Shown: positions 11,752 to 23,281, counted from the first letter of the stretch. The stretch is 24,747 nt of DNA from Conidiobolus incongruus B7586 (GCA_000697335.1 JNEM01008899.1:1-24747); one strand, 5' to 3'. Program-made: numbers and translations. The notes: generated by a model from the letters alone, not told the origin.

Positions 11752-12908
11752 TTTAATGAATCATTTGATAATGATAAGCTAAACAATATGAAATAGCTTG
11801 ATAAAAAGGTATTTAAATTAGCAATGATAAAACATATTCAAGAACAACAACATTTATTTGTAAAAATATATTTTCTACAAATTTTCTAAATAACTTTTTG
11901 ATTACACTTGGATATTTTAGCCCAATGCCATTAGTTTGACATTCCACAATTGGATTTTTGAAACAAATCAAATCATTTTTCACCTTTAAATTTATTTTTG
12001 TAATTAATCATTTATTCATATTTTTTTAAACTGAATATTAGTTATTAGTTATTAGTCAAATTATTTTTTAATCATTTTGAACTTATTTTATAATATAAAA
12101 ATATAAAATTTAGATTTATAATTAATATATTATATAATTTTAATATTTTTTTATATTTTGATTAAATATTTAAAAATCAATGCATTGCATTATTTTTTAT
12201 TTGGTAAATTAAAATGAATTAATATTGAGTATAGTAAAAATTATAAAAAAGATAAATCTATCAGTTGTTGAATTAATTTAGCGAAAATTTACCATTTATA
12301 AAAATATATACTAATATTATAAATAAGTCACAATTATATTAATGGCTCAAAAATACTATAAATAACACTAAATAAATAAATAATATTTTAATAAATATTT
12401 TATAAATTTTAGTTTATATAATGGTAGTAATATTTATTTCAAATTTCTTAATTAAAATTAATGTTTCAGTTTTGAATAATCAAAATTGATATTATAGGTT
12501 CTTATTGATTTTACTTCTCATTTCACCTTTTAAATTATTATTAATAAAATTAAACAGATTCTTATATCTCTATCAGTTCAATATTAATTAATAATTAATT
12601 ATATCAAATAAAATTAAATTTATATATTTTATCTTTAATCATTTATTTCAAGTTATGGAAAATTTAACTAAATTAAAAAATTATATTATAGTTTAAATAG
12701 TTTTTTTCATAATGGATTTGATTATAATTTAGCTTAAAAATATATACAACTATATATACTTATAATCATTATCTAAATTAACAATACATTGAGTGAATAT
12801 CATAATTAGTTAAAAAACCTAATTAATAGTGAACATAAATTTATTGTTTTAAATATTTGTGAGATTACAATAATTTGATCATTACTCAATTTGGATTAAC
12901 ATGTCTGA

Positions 12909-13049
12909 ATTAATATTCATAATCCATTATTAGCTATTGTTTTCGGTAATGTGTTACTAATTATATTAAAGCTCTACTGCCAATGGCCAGAAAATTCGCT
13001 ATCAAGATTATTGTGTTATGCGAGTAACAATGTTTGGACAATTAAGTAA
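12909..13049 (+). pseudogene. Short coding-like island, unknown
   Basis: A 46-codon open stretch with no ATG at its start and a TAA at 13047-13049. Its 3' half (12972-13046) has normal codon variety, with Cys, Trp, Pro and Arg residues (for example CQWPENSLSRLLCYASNN) that are rare in translations of the surrounding desert. A second overlapping frame at 12983-13027 starts with ATG and is also open. GC is about 30-35% here against under 20% around it. It may be a relic exon or chance; I do not recognise a family. Confidence 0.2.
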
Positions 13050-14239
13050 TTGGATAATTAGAATGTAATACCACTTTGTTTTCTGGTATTAAAATGTGTC
13101 AATGATTAAAATAACTAAACAGTATGGAATTGATTTAGTATTGGTCAATTCAATTCGGTCAAATAACCTTTAAAACTTGCTACTGTTTTAACTAAATTCA
13201 TCAATTTTTAATATTGTTGATATAGCGAATTTACCATTATAGTTAGAAGTATACTATATCAATCTTGTTAAGATATAGAATCCTTCTGTATGACAGGATA
13301 AATGATACAAGTTGGCTAAGAACTTGCCTTTTTATTAATAGCTTGAGTTATGATTTGACTTATTTTGAATAACATAAATATAGGTTTTAAAGACTTGAAA
13401 TAGGTTTAACAATGGAAATTTTACTATGCTTATAATATATTTTCGTAATTCGTAATTAGAATTTCTTTCATACGAATTGGGAGCGCTATTTCTAAAATTG
13501 GCAAGTTGAACGATTTAAAATAATAATATCAGCTAATATTCAAATAGTTCAATATAATTGAACCATGTAAAATTTTAAATTTTCAGGGCATTAAAGTTAA
13601 TTGAATTTACTAAATTATGTCTAATCTAGTTACAATCATACCAAAATAGAAATTAGGAAACAATGATTTTGAAACGTTTGATATAAATATATATATATAT
13701 ATATATATTAGATCGATATTATTTTTCATAGTATCTATGAGAATGATTTCTAATTCTCATTAGATTATTAATTATAAAATTTATTATAATTTATTTTTAG
13801 AATCATTGATTTTGTTCGTTAATTTCAAATGTGAAAAAATAAATAAAATGGATAATTTCAACAAATAATATTAGTTATTATAAATAAATGCATTTTTATA
13901 TTGATTTATTAACTAATACTTGATTCATTTAGTACTTTGATTGATTTATTTAAACTTTGATAACTAAAAATAAACTTTAGCTAAATCAAATGGCATTTAA
14001 TTGATTAATCATATATATATATATTTAATATTGAATAATGATAAATAATATTAAAGAAAAAGTTTAAAATTTTAGCCAATTTTTAAAATTATAAAAATAT
14101 TATTTATTTTTGATTTAATTTATAAACAATTAAAAACCTCTATAAAATATATTTTTTTTTTCAAAATATAAATTTTATTTTTAATTTGGTCAAATAGTTT
14201 CAAATTAGAAAATCAATTATCATGCATATTTCATTATTC
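13050..14239. other. AT-rich stretch, no supported gene
   Basis: The first 450 bases (to about 13500) are slightly less AT-rich than the average desert, but no open frame is convincing. The rest is typical desert. TA arrays lie at 13687-13708 and 14011-14024. I see no RNA gene. Confidence 0.6.
13687..13708. repeat. (AT)n microsatellite
   Basis: Eleven alternating AT dinucleotides in desert sequence. It is a simple repeat. Confidence 0.85.
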
Positions 14240-14344
14240 ATGGCTCGGATAGCTAAGTGCAAAGTATCTGGACCTCAGTATGCACTCGGAGTTAAGTTGA
14301 AAAATTTAATCTTAATCGAAATAAAATATAAATTGGTATTTTAA
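14240..14344 (+). CDS. Candidate short ORF or first exon, unknown
   Basis: An ATG opens a 34-codon frame whose first 20 codons are close to 47% GC with mixed residues (MARIAKCKVSGPQYALG), unlike the desert. The last dozen codons drift back to Lys, Ile and Leu, as if the real coding part ended earlier. Possible splice donors lie inside it (GTATGC at 14278, GTTAAG at 14291), and a good acceptor-like TTTCAG ends at 14389. None of the joins I tried keeps a long frame. It may be the first exon of an unseen gene or a relic. The family is not recognised. Confidence 0.25.
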   Translation: MARIAKCKVSGPQYALGVKLKNLILIEIKYKLVF

Positions 14345-14800
14345 TTAGTTCAAATTCACGATTATCACCTGCAAAATATGTGCTTTCAGGGGTCCTTAAA
14401 TTGATTGACTTGAATTTATCATTGAAATGATCATTTTGCTAATTTTAATTTTATTTAAAATATTAGCCATAATCTGAAGTTAAATAGGGCTATGATTATT
14501 ATTTTTGATTGTACAAAACTAAAGTGTATTATTAATTAACTCATTAAACTCAACGATTTTTCATTGTATGCATTATTCAAAATTATGATATTAATTTCAA
14601 ATATTTTGAAAAATAAAATTGTTGAGATAAATAAATCTCGGAAAATAAAGAAATTAATATATTGTTTATTTTAATGATTTAATGCTATTTTTTGAATTAT
14701 TAAGCAATTATTATATATTTTAATTATATATTAATTGAATAGTATCTTAGTTATGTAATCATTCAATTTTTTAAGTATTTTGTTTAAAAATGCCACAATG

Positions 14801-14816
14801 CATTTTGAAGCGGTGT
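14801..14816 (+). repeat. Copy 1 of a dispersed 16-base word
   Basis: CATTTTGAAGCGGTGT here matches 15892-15907 at 15 of 16 positions. The GC-rich half (CGGTGT) is rare in this window, so the match is unlikely to be chance. The two sites may be fragments of the same repeat family. Confidence 0.45.
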
Positions 14817-15761
14817 CGTTGTGGTATTGATTCTTTGAATTGATTTTGATTTTCGCCACATTCCTAATTTAGAAATCAAGATCAAATATCCCTATTCTGA
14901 TATTTTTGAAATTGATAAAGAAAAATTAGCATAATTGAACTTTATTAGTCTCAATACAGTATATTTCGAATAATAACAATTGTTCAATAAATTATTTTCA
15001 AAAAATGAGAATATGATTGAACAGATTTTTGTTTAGTAATGTTGAAAATTTTTATTTCAATTTTCTCAAATCCCGATTTTGAGCTTAATTCATCTTTTAT
15101 TATTTTTATTTTGCCAAAAATAATTAATGCTTGAAAAAAAATAAATTCATAATTTCAGTAATTGAATCTAATTTTATTTATAAATTGTCTAAAATAAATT
15201 AGATAATAATATAACTGATTTATATAAATATAATTATATATAATGTTAGTTTTCAAAATTTCCTAATTGAGAAGTATATTTTTTCTCATTTGTACATTTT
15301 TAGGAATAGTAATACAATCACCTGTATTTTACAAGTTGAAAATGTATTTTTAATATCAATAATAAAGATATCATTCGACATCATTCACATTAATTATTTA
15401 TTCTTACAATAAGAATTGCTCCAATTATCAATTTCCAATAATATATATTACTTGCCATCATTCTCATCTTTATTTAATAAGGTGTAAATTCTCTATTTAG
15501 AATTATGGAAATTATTCAGTTTTAATTAATATTGATATTTTTAATTATTATTTCATATTCTTATTATCCTTCAGTATTAATCATCATTATTATATGATTG
15601 AAATATAATAATAACTATTCTATTTTTAAAAAAAAATTAATATATTATAAGGCATCAGTTTTAAATATTTAAAAAATTATTCAATTAAATAATACCAAGA
15701 TTTAAATTTTAAATTAGTGGTAAATAATATTCCTTTTAAAATATTAAATAAAATATAAAAA

Positions 15762-15800
15762 ATTATTATTATTACTATTATTATTATTATTATTATTATT
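15762..15800. repeat. Interrupted (ATT)n microsatellite
   Basis: About 13 ATT units on the plus strand with one ACT variant, like those in the array at 11663-11749. It is a simple repeat. Confidence 0.85.
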
Positions 15801-15837
15801 TTTATCATTCTTTTTTCACAATTTTGATATGCATTAA

Positions 15838-15963
15838 TATTTAAAATGCCAATTCATTCTATCATATAATTAATCAGACTAATTGGAATCTCATTTTGAA
15901 ACGGTGTTTGACAAGAGGGTTATCAAATTTGGTGGAAAGGATGTATTATTGGAGCTTTTTTAA
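15838..15963 (+). pseudogene. Coding-like relic island, unknown
   Basis: The core (15881-15963) is much richer in G than the desert. Two plus-strand frames stay open through it. One spans 15883-15963 and ends in TAA with a sound protein-like mix (FETVFDKRVIKFGGKDVLLE). The other is a longer Asn/Leu/Arg frame that runs on past 15990. The first has no ATG and meets an upstream stop, so it is a relic or an internal exon. It contains the 16-base word also found at 14801-14816. Confidence 0.25.
15892..15907 (+). repeat. Copy 2 of a dispersed 16-base word
   Basis: CATTTTGAAACGGTGT matches 14801-14816 with one change. The flanks beyond the word do not align well, so any shared element is old or very short. 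Confidence 0.45.
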
Positions 15964-16625
15964 TATAATTATTCAACATAAAACATTCTAATAAAGTTAA
16001 TAATTATAAGATTCTTTCATACTGATCATTCAAATATACTATAGCTAATCACATTTGTAATTTAATATTTTGCATTAAAATTCATATTCCCAGAATCACT
16101 TTGCACAACAAATAATTTAAATGATAATATGATATCAACAAAAATCGTTTCATTCTCATAAAATAACTGATTATAAATATAGATATTAGAATAAAAATAA
16201 ACTAAATGCTTGAATCAATAGATATTTTTTGTGGATAACAAATCCTTTTATTTAGTCTTTTAATTTCTCTTAATGTATTTAAATTTCATTAAGCTATATA
16301 TATATATTAACATAGGTATTTTATATATTAAAAAATAAAGATAAAAATATATATTAATTAAATTTAACACTTAATATTTTAAATTATTATTCATTTATTT
16401 ATTAATTAAAATTATAAATTATAAAATCAAAATAAATTTAAAATTTTAATATTATAAAATTATAAATTGAAAATAATTAAGATATGTAATATTTATTCTT
16501 ATAAAAATTATATAAATATCTAAATCTTTTTTTGATATTATATTATTTAGTTTTTATTAATTTTAATATTTAAAACATTGATTTTGTTAATTATTTCTAT
16601 TAATATTTATCAATTTGGATTTTAG

Positions 16626-16667
<42 letters not shown>

Positions 16668-17100
16668 CTTAATTCTTAAATAAAATATCTGAATATATAC
16701 ATATAATATTTATTCATACTTAAAAAGGTAAATCTAAAAATTTTTATTAAATAATATAAATTTGCATAATATCCAATTAAATAATATTTTGCGCATTCTT
16801 TAAATATAAATGTTTCAAAATATTACTTTGAAATTAATCATAATAAAACTTATTAAAATGATACAATTTAGCGAGAATATTAATAGTGCTAAATAAAATA
16901 TAGAGGATCATAATAAACTATCATCCTCAATAATTTTATTTTTTTTCCTTAAATTGTTTTTTTATTATGAAATCACATTATAATATTTGATTAAAATTTT
17001 ATTTAAAAATTAATAATTTAATGCTTAAAATTTTAAAACTGTGATTAATTTTAAAATATTATGATTTAATTTGTTAAAATGTTTTATATATTATATTAAT
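15964..17100. other. AT-rich desert, no supported gene
   Basis: Very AT-rich, with short TA runs near 16300 and a long TA array at 16627-16667. A small inverted repeat (GAGGAT...ATCCTC) lies near 16902-16927. I see no gene or RNA. Confidence 0.65.
16627..16667. repeat. (TA)n microsatellite
   Basis: About 20 alternating TA units with a single G interruption at 16660. It is the longest TA array in the window. Confidence 0.9.
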
Positions 17101-17106
17101 TTTTTT

Positions 17107-17474
17107 TCAATATATCCAATTATTCCTCCACTTGTGAGCTTTGGATAAAATACAATATTTCATATCAATTGTTATTTGGGTAATTTTAGCTTAGATATAA
17201 TAGTTGGAGGTATATCGTTAATTAAATACAAGTTCAATTATATATTATTCTTTTATTATTACTATTTATAATTTAAAAATCATAAATTAAATAATGGAAA
17301 AATAGTTATGACTCATTATATATGAAAATCAAAATAAGTTATTCTTGGTGATTATTTGAATCTAATAATAATTTAATAATTTTACTATAATTGTTGTAAA
17401 AACCCACTGTTTACAGTTCCATAGGTTTCAGGATGGTTTAGAACAATATTAGAATTAGCGTCGTTGGAAGTCAT
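17107..17474 (-). CDS. Candidate small two-exon gene, unknown
   Basis: An ATG at 17474 (context AAAAATG) starts a 29-codon frame ending at 17385, with a composition unlike the desert (MTSNDANSNIVLNHPETYGT). If a GT donor at 17407-17406 is used with an AG at 17191-17190, exon 2 (17189-17107) keeps the frame and adds 26 residues with Cys, His and two Trp, for a 49-residue product. A branch-like TTAAC lies before the acceptor. The ATG lies 81 nt past the stop of the 159-residue gene on the same strand. The splice model is my inference and the donor (GTGGGT) is imperfect. It may instead be the first exon of a longer gene, or 3' UTR. Confidence 0.3.
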
Positions 17475-17555
17475 TTTTAATCGAACAAAAAAGTTTAAAG
17501 ATCAAAGATATGTTGATTTCTCAAGAAATGTAAAACCCAAGAGAGATTGTTTTTT

Positions 17556-18116
17556 TTAAAACAAACCAGAAGGATTTAAAATATCATTCTTAGTAAACTC
17601 TTTACCATCAACCATGAGTGTTTCATTCTCACCACATGAAGATAAAGACTCTACCAATTCTTTAATATTAGATGTGTAAATATAGTGATAAGTATATAAG
17701 TTCTCAAATTTAGGCAACATGCATACTATACTAGCATATCCGCGATGACTAAGATCGCAATTATTATATCTAATAAACTTTAAACAGTAAAACTTACCAT
17801 CACTCAAGACACCTTCAAACACATGCTCGGGATCTTCACGTATTTCACTAGTATAATGAACCCACTCGCTACCATCAAGTCTCCACTTACCACCATCATT
17901 ATCAATACCATAAAAATTACATTCAACTCTATTATACTTTACATTGGGTCTATATGTATCATACCCATATATGGTCATCCGCATTCCATTAATTTTCACT
18001 AAATATATACTTATCTAACATATACTCCATGATCTAACTTTTATTTTTTTATTTCATTCAAAAAGAGACATATTTATACCTTTAGTGAGGAGTTCTGATC
18101 CTGCCAACTGAATCAT
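17556..18116 (-). CDS. Two-exon gene for an unknown 159-residue protein
   Basis: Exon 1 (18116-18080) has ATG and 12 codons. Exon 2 (17998-17556) carries the rest and ends in TAA. The joined protein has 159 residues with no signal peptide or membrane segment. It has five cysteines (39, 84, 93, 105, 134), many Tyr, a Gly-Lys-Trp segment near 49-51, a second Trp at 58, and a C-terminal VDGKEFTKNDIL stretch, which suggests a small mixed or beta-rich fold. I recognise no family. The long frame of exon 2 is well beyond chance at this base composition, and its GC (about 33-35%) is far above the flanks. Without the intron, the first ATG would be at 17984, giving 142 residues. A lineage-specific or effector-like gene in an AT-rich block is one reading; no motif proves it. 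Confidence 0.65.
17999..18079 (-). other. Predicted intron of the 159-residue gene
   Basis: On the minus strand the donor is AAAG|GTATAA and the acceptor ATATTTAG|TG, 81 nt in all. The intron is far more AT-rich than either exon and carries stop codons in frame. Removing it joins the ATG exon to the long exon in frame through a Val codon. No clear branch site is seen. The clean frame join is the main support. Confidence 0.55.
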
Positions 18117-18175
18117 GTGTTATCCTTTATCTGATAATATCTTTCAATAAGAATATCCATGATCCCCATATCCAT
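18113..18175 (-). promoter_or_regulatory. Upstream ORF ending on the start codon
   Basis: A 20-codon frame with three in-frame ATG codons (from 18175) ends in a TGA that overlaps the ATG at 18116 as ATGA. Its base composition is as rich as that of the gene. It holds no GT, so it cannot be spliced into the main frame from within. Such overlap can allow termination and re-initiation; whether it is in the transcript is unknown. Confidence 0.35.
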
Positions 18176-18179
18176 TCTC

Positions 18180-19275
18180 AATAATAATCTTTAAAACAAA
18201 TATTTAATAATAATGATATGATAATTTCCTTTATCAAATGATCAAATTTCAAACTATATATAAATTTTTCACTAATAAAATGATTGATAATATATTTTAG
18301 GTTAATAAATATTAAGTTCTTTAAATTATTTCATTATTATAATTTTGAAAATTGAATATAAATTTTATAAGATAATATTATATTTATAAAATATAATTTG
18401 AGTAAATAAGCTCAATTTAATGATTTATTATTTGATTTCGAATTTATATTCAACTTTTATAAATATACTGTTTAAGATATACAAAGGGATATTTAATAAA
18501 TGAAATAACAAACCATTATATTTCCAATGTTATATACGTGAATTGAATAAATATAACAATGCTGTTGTCATAGATATATAAGCTATATATTATAATGATC
18601 ATATTTATTAATAAAATTAATATTTGAGATAAAAAACACTATCATTAAATTCAAAAATCTAAATCCTAAAATTTGAAGTTTCATATGCTTTTTAAAATTA
18701 ATTTTTATAACTTATTTGAATAATTTTGAAATTGGAAAAAAATATTTTTTTGATCCTTTATTTCCTAATTTGAAAAATTAAAATTAGCTATTTCAAAAAA
18801 TTTGATTAATTTAGTATTACAAATTAAAAAATATATATTTTTTTTCGGTATTTTGGATTTCAATTTATTTCTGATGGATTTGTGAATTATAAGTTGGAAA
18901 TAGATTAAAGTGATAAGAAATGGAAAATAAGTTATATTATCTACTATATATTAAAACCCTTGTAAAATATCTTGATTTTTTCATTATTAATTTAAGTAAA
19001 TTAAATGATTTATTATTAAATTTCAATTAATTTTCAAATTTCAATAACATTATTTAAGCAAATTATAAAAAATATCAATAAAATAAATTTTTATAATTTA
19101 AAATTTAATTGTGAAAAATATTTGATTTAGTAGAAATATTATATTAAAATATTGATTTTTATTATATACTGGCGAATTTGAGAAATTGATTAGGTAGCTA
19201 GTTATAAAAATTTCAAATTCAAATAATTTTCAAATTTTTATCAACACAATAGTAAATAAACTTCTCATAAGTTAT
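18180..19275. other. AT-rich desert upstream of the minus-strand gene
   Basis: Typical desert. It should hold the promoter of the minus-strand gene, but TATA-like words are too common here to pick one. No gene or RNA is seen. Confidence 0.6.
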
Positions 19276-19545
19276 TTGGCAACAGCTTTTAAGAATCAGT
19301 ATCTGAATAATATGGCACAAGCTGATTTAACACACTTGATTTATGGTCAAACAAAACATAACTCAATTTTGAATTCTAAATATACAAAATCAAATAGCTT
19401 TGATTTCGAATTATTACACTTGAGAATTTTTTCTAATTGTATTTATGAACAAACAAATATAATTACTGTGAGATTAATCTCAATTACAAATTCGAATAAA
19501 TTAGATACAAAAACCAAATATAAAAGATTTAGTTCTTTGATTTGA
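19276..19545 (+). CDS. Doubtful ORF, unknown
   Basis: This is an open stretch of 89 codons. The first codon is TTG; the first ATG is at 19312 and gives 77 residues. The protein is rich in Asn, Ser, Thr, Lys and Ile. GC is near 25%, slightly above the desert, and the first third (19276-19370) reads most like coding sequence. At this base composition an open stretch of this length is expected about once in the window by chance, so I give it little weight. No domain is recognised. Confidence 0.15.
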   Translation: MATAFKNQYLNNMAQADLTHLIYGQTKHNSILNSKYTKSNSFDFELLHLRIFSNCIYEQTNIITVRLISITNSNKLDTKTKYKRFSSLI

Positions 19546-21715
19546 AAATACATATCTCAAAGTTGTAAATATGACTTGTTCCATCAAGTTCAGAAATATA
19601 AAATTGAATATGGTTAACTAGAGATTACAAATTAACAAATTGATTAAATTCAATTTAAGTGCTTTGAATCATTTTTTACTTTTCAAGTGATTTTTAAGAT
19701 TCATATTTCTAATGCAAATTGGCTCCTTAAATTATAACTGAGTACAAAATAAAATTCAAGTTCCTTATTAGTATCAATTATAAATCAATTTCTTCAGATT
19801 TAATAAAATTATCTATTTATGCTATTACTGTCAATGTATTAGTTATGATTTTTTTACCTTTATTTTTATTCATTGTAATTAAATTACTTATTGAATAAAT
19901 CAATATCAAATAAGTATATTTCTTATATTATATATAATTTTTTTATATAAAAATTATAAAAAATTGAATTAAAATAAAACTTTTAAGTTAGTTTTTATTA
20001 AATAAAATAATAAAATTAATTTAAATGAAAAATTTTTTAATATTATTGAATTATTGTATTATAATTTCAAATTAAAAGTTAATCATCTTGAAAAATAAAT
20101 TTAATTTGATAATTTGGCAAAATATCAAATAAAATCGGCGATGAAACAATTAGATCTTATATTAGCTAAGTTCAAAATATAAATCTTAAATGTCCAAGAC
20201 TATGTAATCAATATCAATAACTATTTGGAGACCTACAATCTCTTGTTTCTTTAACTTTATGCTTTTAATCATAATTTAAAAGTTATATTATTCATTAAAT
20301 TATAGGAATTTTAATAATAATAATAAATATATATAAACTAAACTATCAATCAAAATAAATCCACTATTATAAAGTTAATTTAAAAATAATTCAGAAAGTT
20401 ATTTATTTTTATTTTTTAAAATGTTTTTTCATTTATAAAAATCTAAATTTTTTTTCAAAATCATTATATATAAATATAAGTAAAAACAAATATTATTTTA
20501 ACGTTTTAAAAGAATTTTTTAATAAAATTAAATTAAATTTTAAATTTAAATATTTATATTATTTATTAATTAAAATAAAATGGAATTAAAAATTTGTTTT
20601 TGATAAGTTAAATAGTTAAATATTTATATTCAAATTATTTAAAATGATAATTATATTAATAATCTGTATATAGGCAGCGAAAGTTAAAAATTAATTGAAA
20701 TAAATTAAATCAACTATATATATAAGTTAAATTTTAAATTATATATATTAAAATAAATTAAAAATTATTTATATTAAACCTTAATTAATATTATAAATCA
20801 AATATAATATAAAAATGGTTGAATACTCTATAAAAATATTCTTTTATCATATAATATTAAATTATGCATATTAATATAATAAGAATATTTTAATAAAATT
20901 ATAAAAATTTAATAGATTAAAATAGTTAAATAATCTTAGGTTTAAATTATTATTCATTATAAAAATAAAAAAATTAAGATTATTAAACTATATAATCAAG
21001 TAATTCAGTTATTCTATTTAATATCTTACTATTCGTTATATTCATAATCCTATATAAATTAGAGTTATTTTATAATTTATTATGAATTAATATTTATATT
21101 GATTGAAATATTATTAATATAAACTTATATTTAAAAATAAAAAAAGATTAATTATTGTTTTTTATGAACCTAATAAATAAAAAAAATAATTTTTTGTTTT
21201 ATATAAATTAATTTTGAATAATAATATTATTTCATATAACTAAATATTTAATTATTATATTTGATATTCTTTAATATATATTCTATCGGAATTAAAGTAA
21301 TTAATGATTGAGTAATTTAATTTGTTAGAAAATAAAAGATATATACATATAATACACTTTATTAAAATCATTAAAAATCGTTTAATAAATTGAAATTTCA
21401 ACTTAAACAATAATTTACATTATCATTTTTATATTTGAATTTTGCTTTAATTTCAATAGCATATAAAAATCTTTCAATATAAACTAATTAAATTAATTAA
21501 ATTAATTAAAAATTTATTTTCTTATTTATAAGCTTATTAGATTAAATATAAATCATAATATTAAAGCTTAAAACAAGTAAATTATAGTTCTTCAAGTTAT
21601 AAGTTAGTTTGATATTATTATATATTATAAACTTCAAAATATAACATTAAAGAGTTTTTATTAAAATTATTATCACTTTTAGGATAATTGTATAAATTTG
21701 ACTTATATTAGTAAA

Positions 21716-21802
21716 ATGTTCGAAAACTGTTTGGCAGAGGCATATGATATATTGAGAAGTTTCATCACCAATTCAAAATTTTATATTATTGAATATAAGT
21801 AA
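21716..21802 (+). CDS. Doubtful 28-codon ORF
   Basis: An ATG frame with a varied start (Cys, Glu, Ala, Asp, Arg) that drifts into Ile, Tyr and Lys before TAA. A TATAAAT word lies about 26 bases upstream, but such words are common here. It may be a relic or chance; no family is recognised. Confidence 0.12.
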   Translation: MFENCLAEAYDILRSFITNSKFYIIEYK

Positions 21803-23281
21803 TTGATTATTCATGATTTTATTATTTTTTTTATTTAATCAATCATTTTAATTATTTACAAAATTTATTTTCTTTTATATACAGTTATTTGTATTTTTTT
21901 TTTGAACTATTATAAAAATCAATCGTTTTTCAAATCATATTGATTAATGATTCTATTATTTTATATTCAACTCAAGTCTAAATAACCAAAAACATTAATA
22001 TCCATAGTCAAAGTCATGATGATTACAGCACAGTGCTTGAGCGTTGTATAAATAGTAATAATCTGAAAAGCGTTTCAATCTTTATTATATCAAATATCTA
22101 TTCTTTATAGTATATAATTAATTTAAAAATTTTTCATAAATTAAATTGGTCTAATTTTGAGTCTAAATAAAGTTATATATTTTTAAAGTTCTTCGTTGAA
22201 TATTTTAATAGTTGCTCATTTATTAATTGAATTAAAAACATTTGAGCAACTTTATTAGAAAAATTGCTTTTCAAAATATATTATCCTTTTTTTATTCTGA
22301 TTAATAATTTAATATATTCAATATCTACCAATTAAGCATTATCAAAATATTTCAATGAAATTTTCTTATATATACAATAGATATTATTATATTAATATAA
22401 GTATTATATATTAATGTATGTATTAAATATTAATACAATATCATTCAATCATGTTTAATCAGAATATTCTATTCAAAAAAAATAAATATATCAAAAGATA
22501 ATAATAAAATTTTATCTGATTTCAATTAAAAGAAAATGATTGTAACAATTTTGAATAAATTGATTATTTTAGTTAATTTTAATCCTCAGATATCCACTTA
22601 ATTAAGATCACTAATTCATCAAGTTCATGTTAATCCTGTCATTATTGACTCAGGTTACAAAACGCTTTAAGCATTATAATCAAAATGATCATTTTATTTA
22701 AATTATAATCCGAATTATAAATTAATTGGAAATAATCATCAATTTTCTCATATAATCTTTAACCTTTATAATATTCATTTTTTAGCTATTTCCTAATTAA
22801 TTTTCAAATTCATTGATTATAATATATTTGTATTTTTTTACATATCAAATTTCAAATTAGTTAAAGTGATAATTCTGAATTAATAAAATTGGAAAAACAT
22901 ATAAAATATGTTTTATTATTAGGCATGTAAAGTGTCTACTTAGAAATTTTCAATTTTGATGATACCATATTCTTTTCATTGAAATGATTGATAGAAAACA
23001 ATTATTAACCTTATTTGTTAGAAATTAATATTATTGTTATACCATTATGTTTATTTATTATAATATGTTTCATATTTTTATATTTTTATCGTACTAGTTT
23101 ATTTTCTTATCAATCAAAATATGAATTGAATTATAATCAAATTTAAATCAAAACCCTTTTATAGAAAAGAATTTTATGTAACAATTAAACATTTTCTTAA
23201 TAGATTTAACTATAAATTATAATTCTAATTAAACAATAAGATTTGTATTATATATCTATATCATTATCAAATTCACTTTCA

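Larger units (their letters stand above)
10261..12908. other. AT-rich desert with ATT arrays
   Basis: About 2.6 kb of desert. The only long reading frame is made by the ATT array at 11663-11749 and codes for a run of tyrosines, so it is not a gene. A short TTATTAG direct repeat (about three copies) lies near 12037-12057. I see no other structure. Confidence 0.7.
14345..15837. other. AT-rich desert with one small coding-like patch
   Basis: Mostly desert. A 17-codon ATG frame at 14790-14843 has a cysteine-rich start (MPQCILKRCRCG) and includes the 16-base word shared with 15892-15907. An interrupted ATT array lies at 15762-15800. Nothing else can be supported. Confidence 0.6.

Noticed and set aside
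11614-11796. 60-codon frame with a long tyrosine run
   Set aside because: It is the translation of the ATT microsatellite at 11663-11749. The flanking codons show no coding signal.
14240-14360. tRNA- or SINE-like pattern (box A-like TAGCTAAGT, box B-like GTTCAAATTC about 95 bases later)
   Set aside because: The supposed acceptor and T stems do not pair, and the anticodon arm cannot be drawn. I see it as chance within a richer patch.
17999-17999. GTG as the start codon of the 147-codon minus-strand frame
   Set aside because: The window is eukaryotic, and the GTG spans a predicted splice acceptor. An ATG exon upstream joins in frame and explains the frame better.
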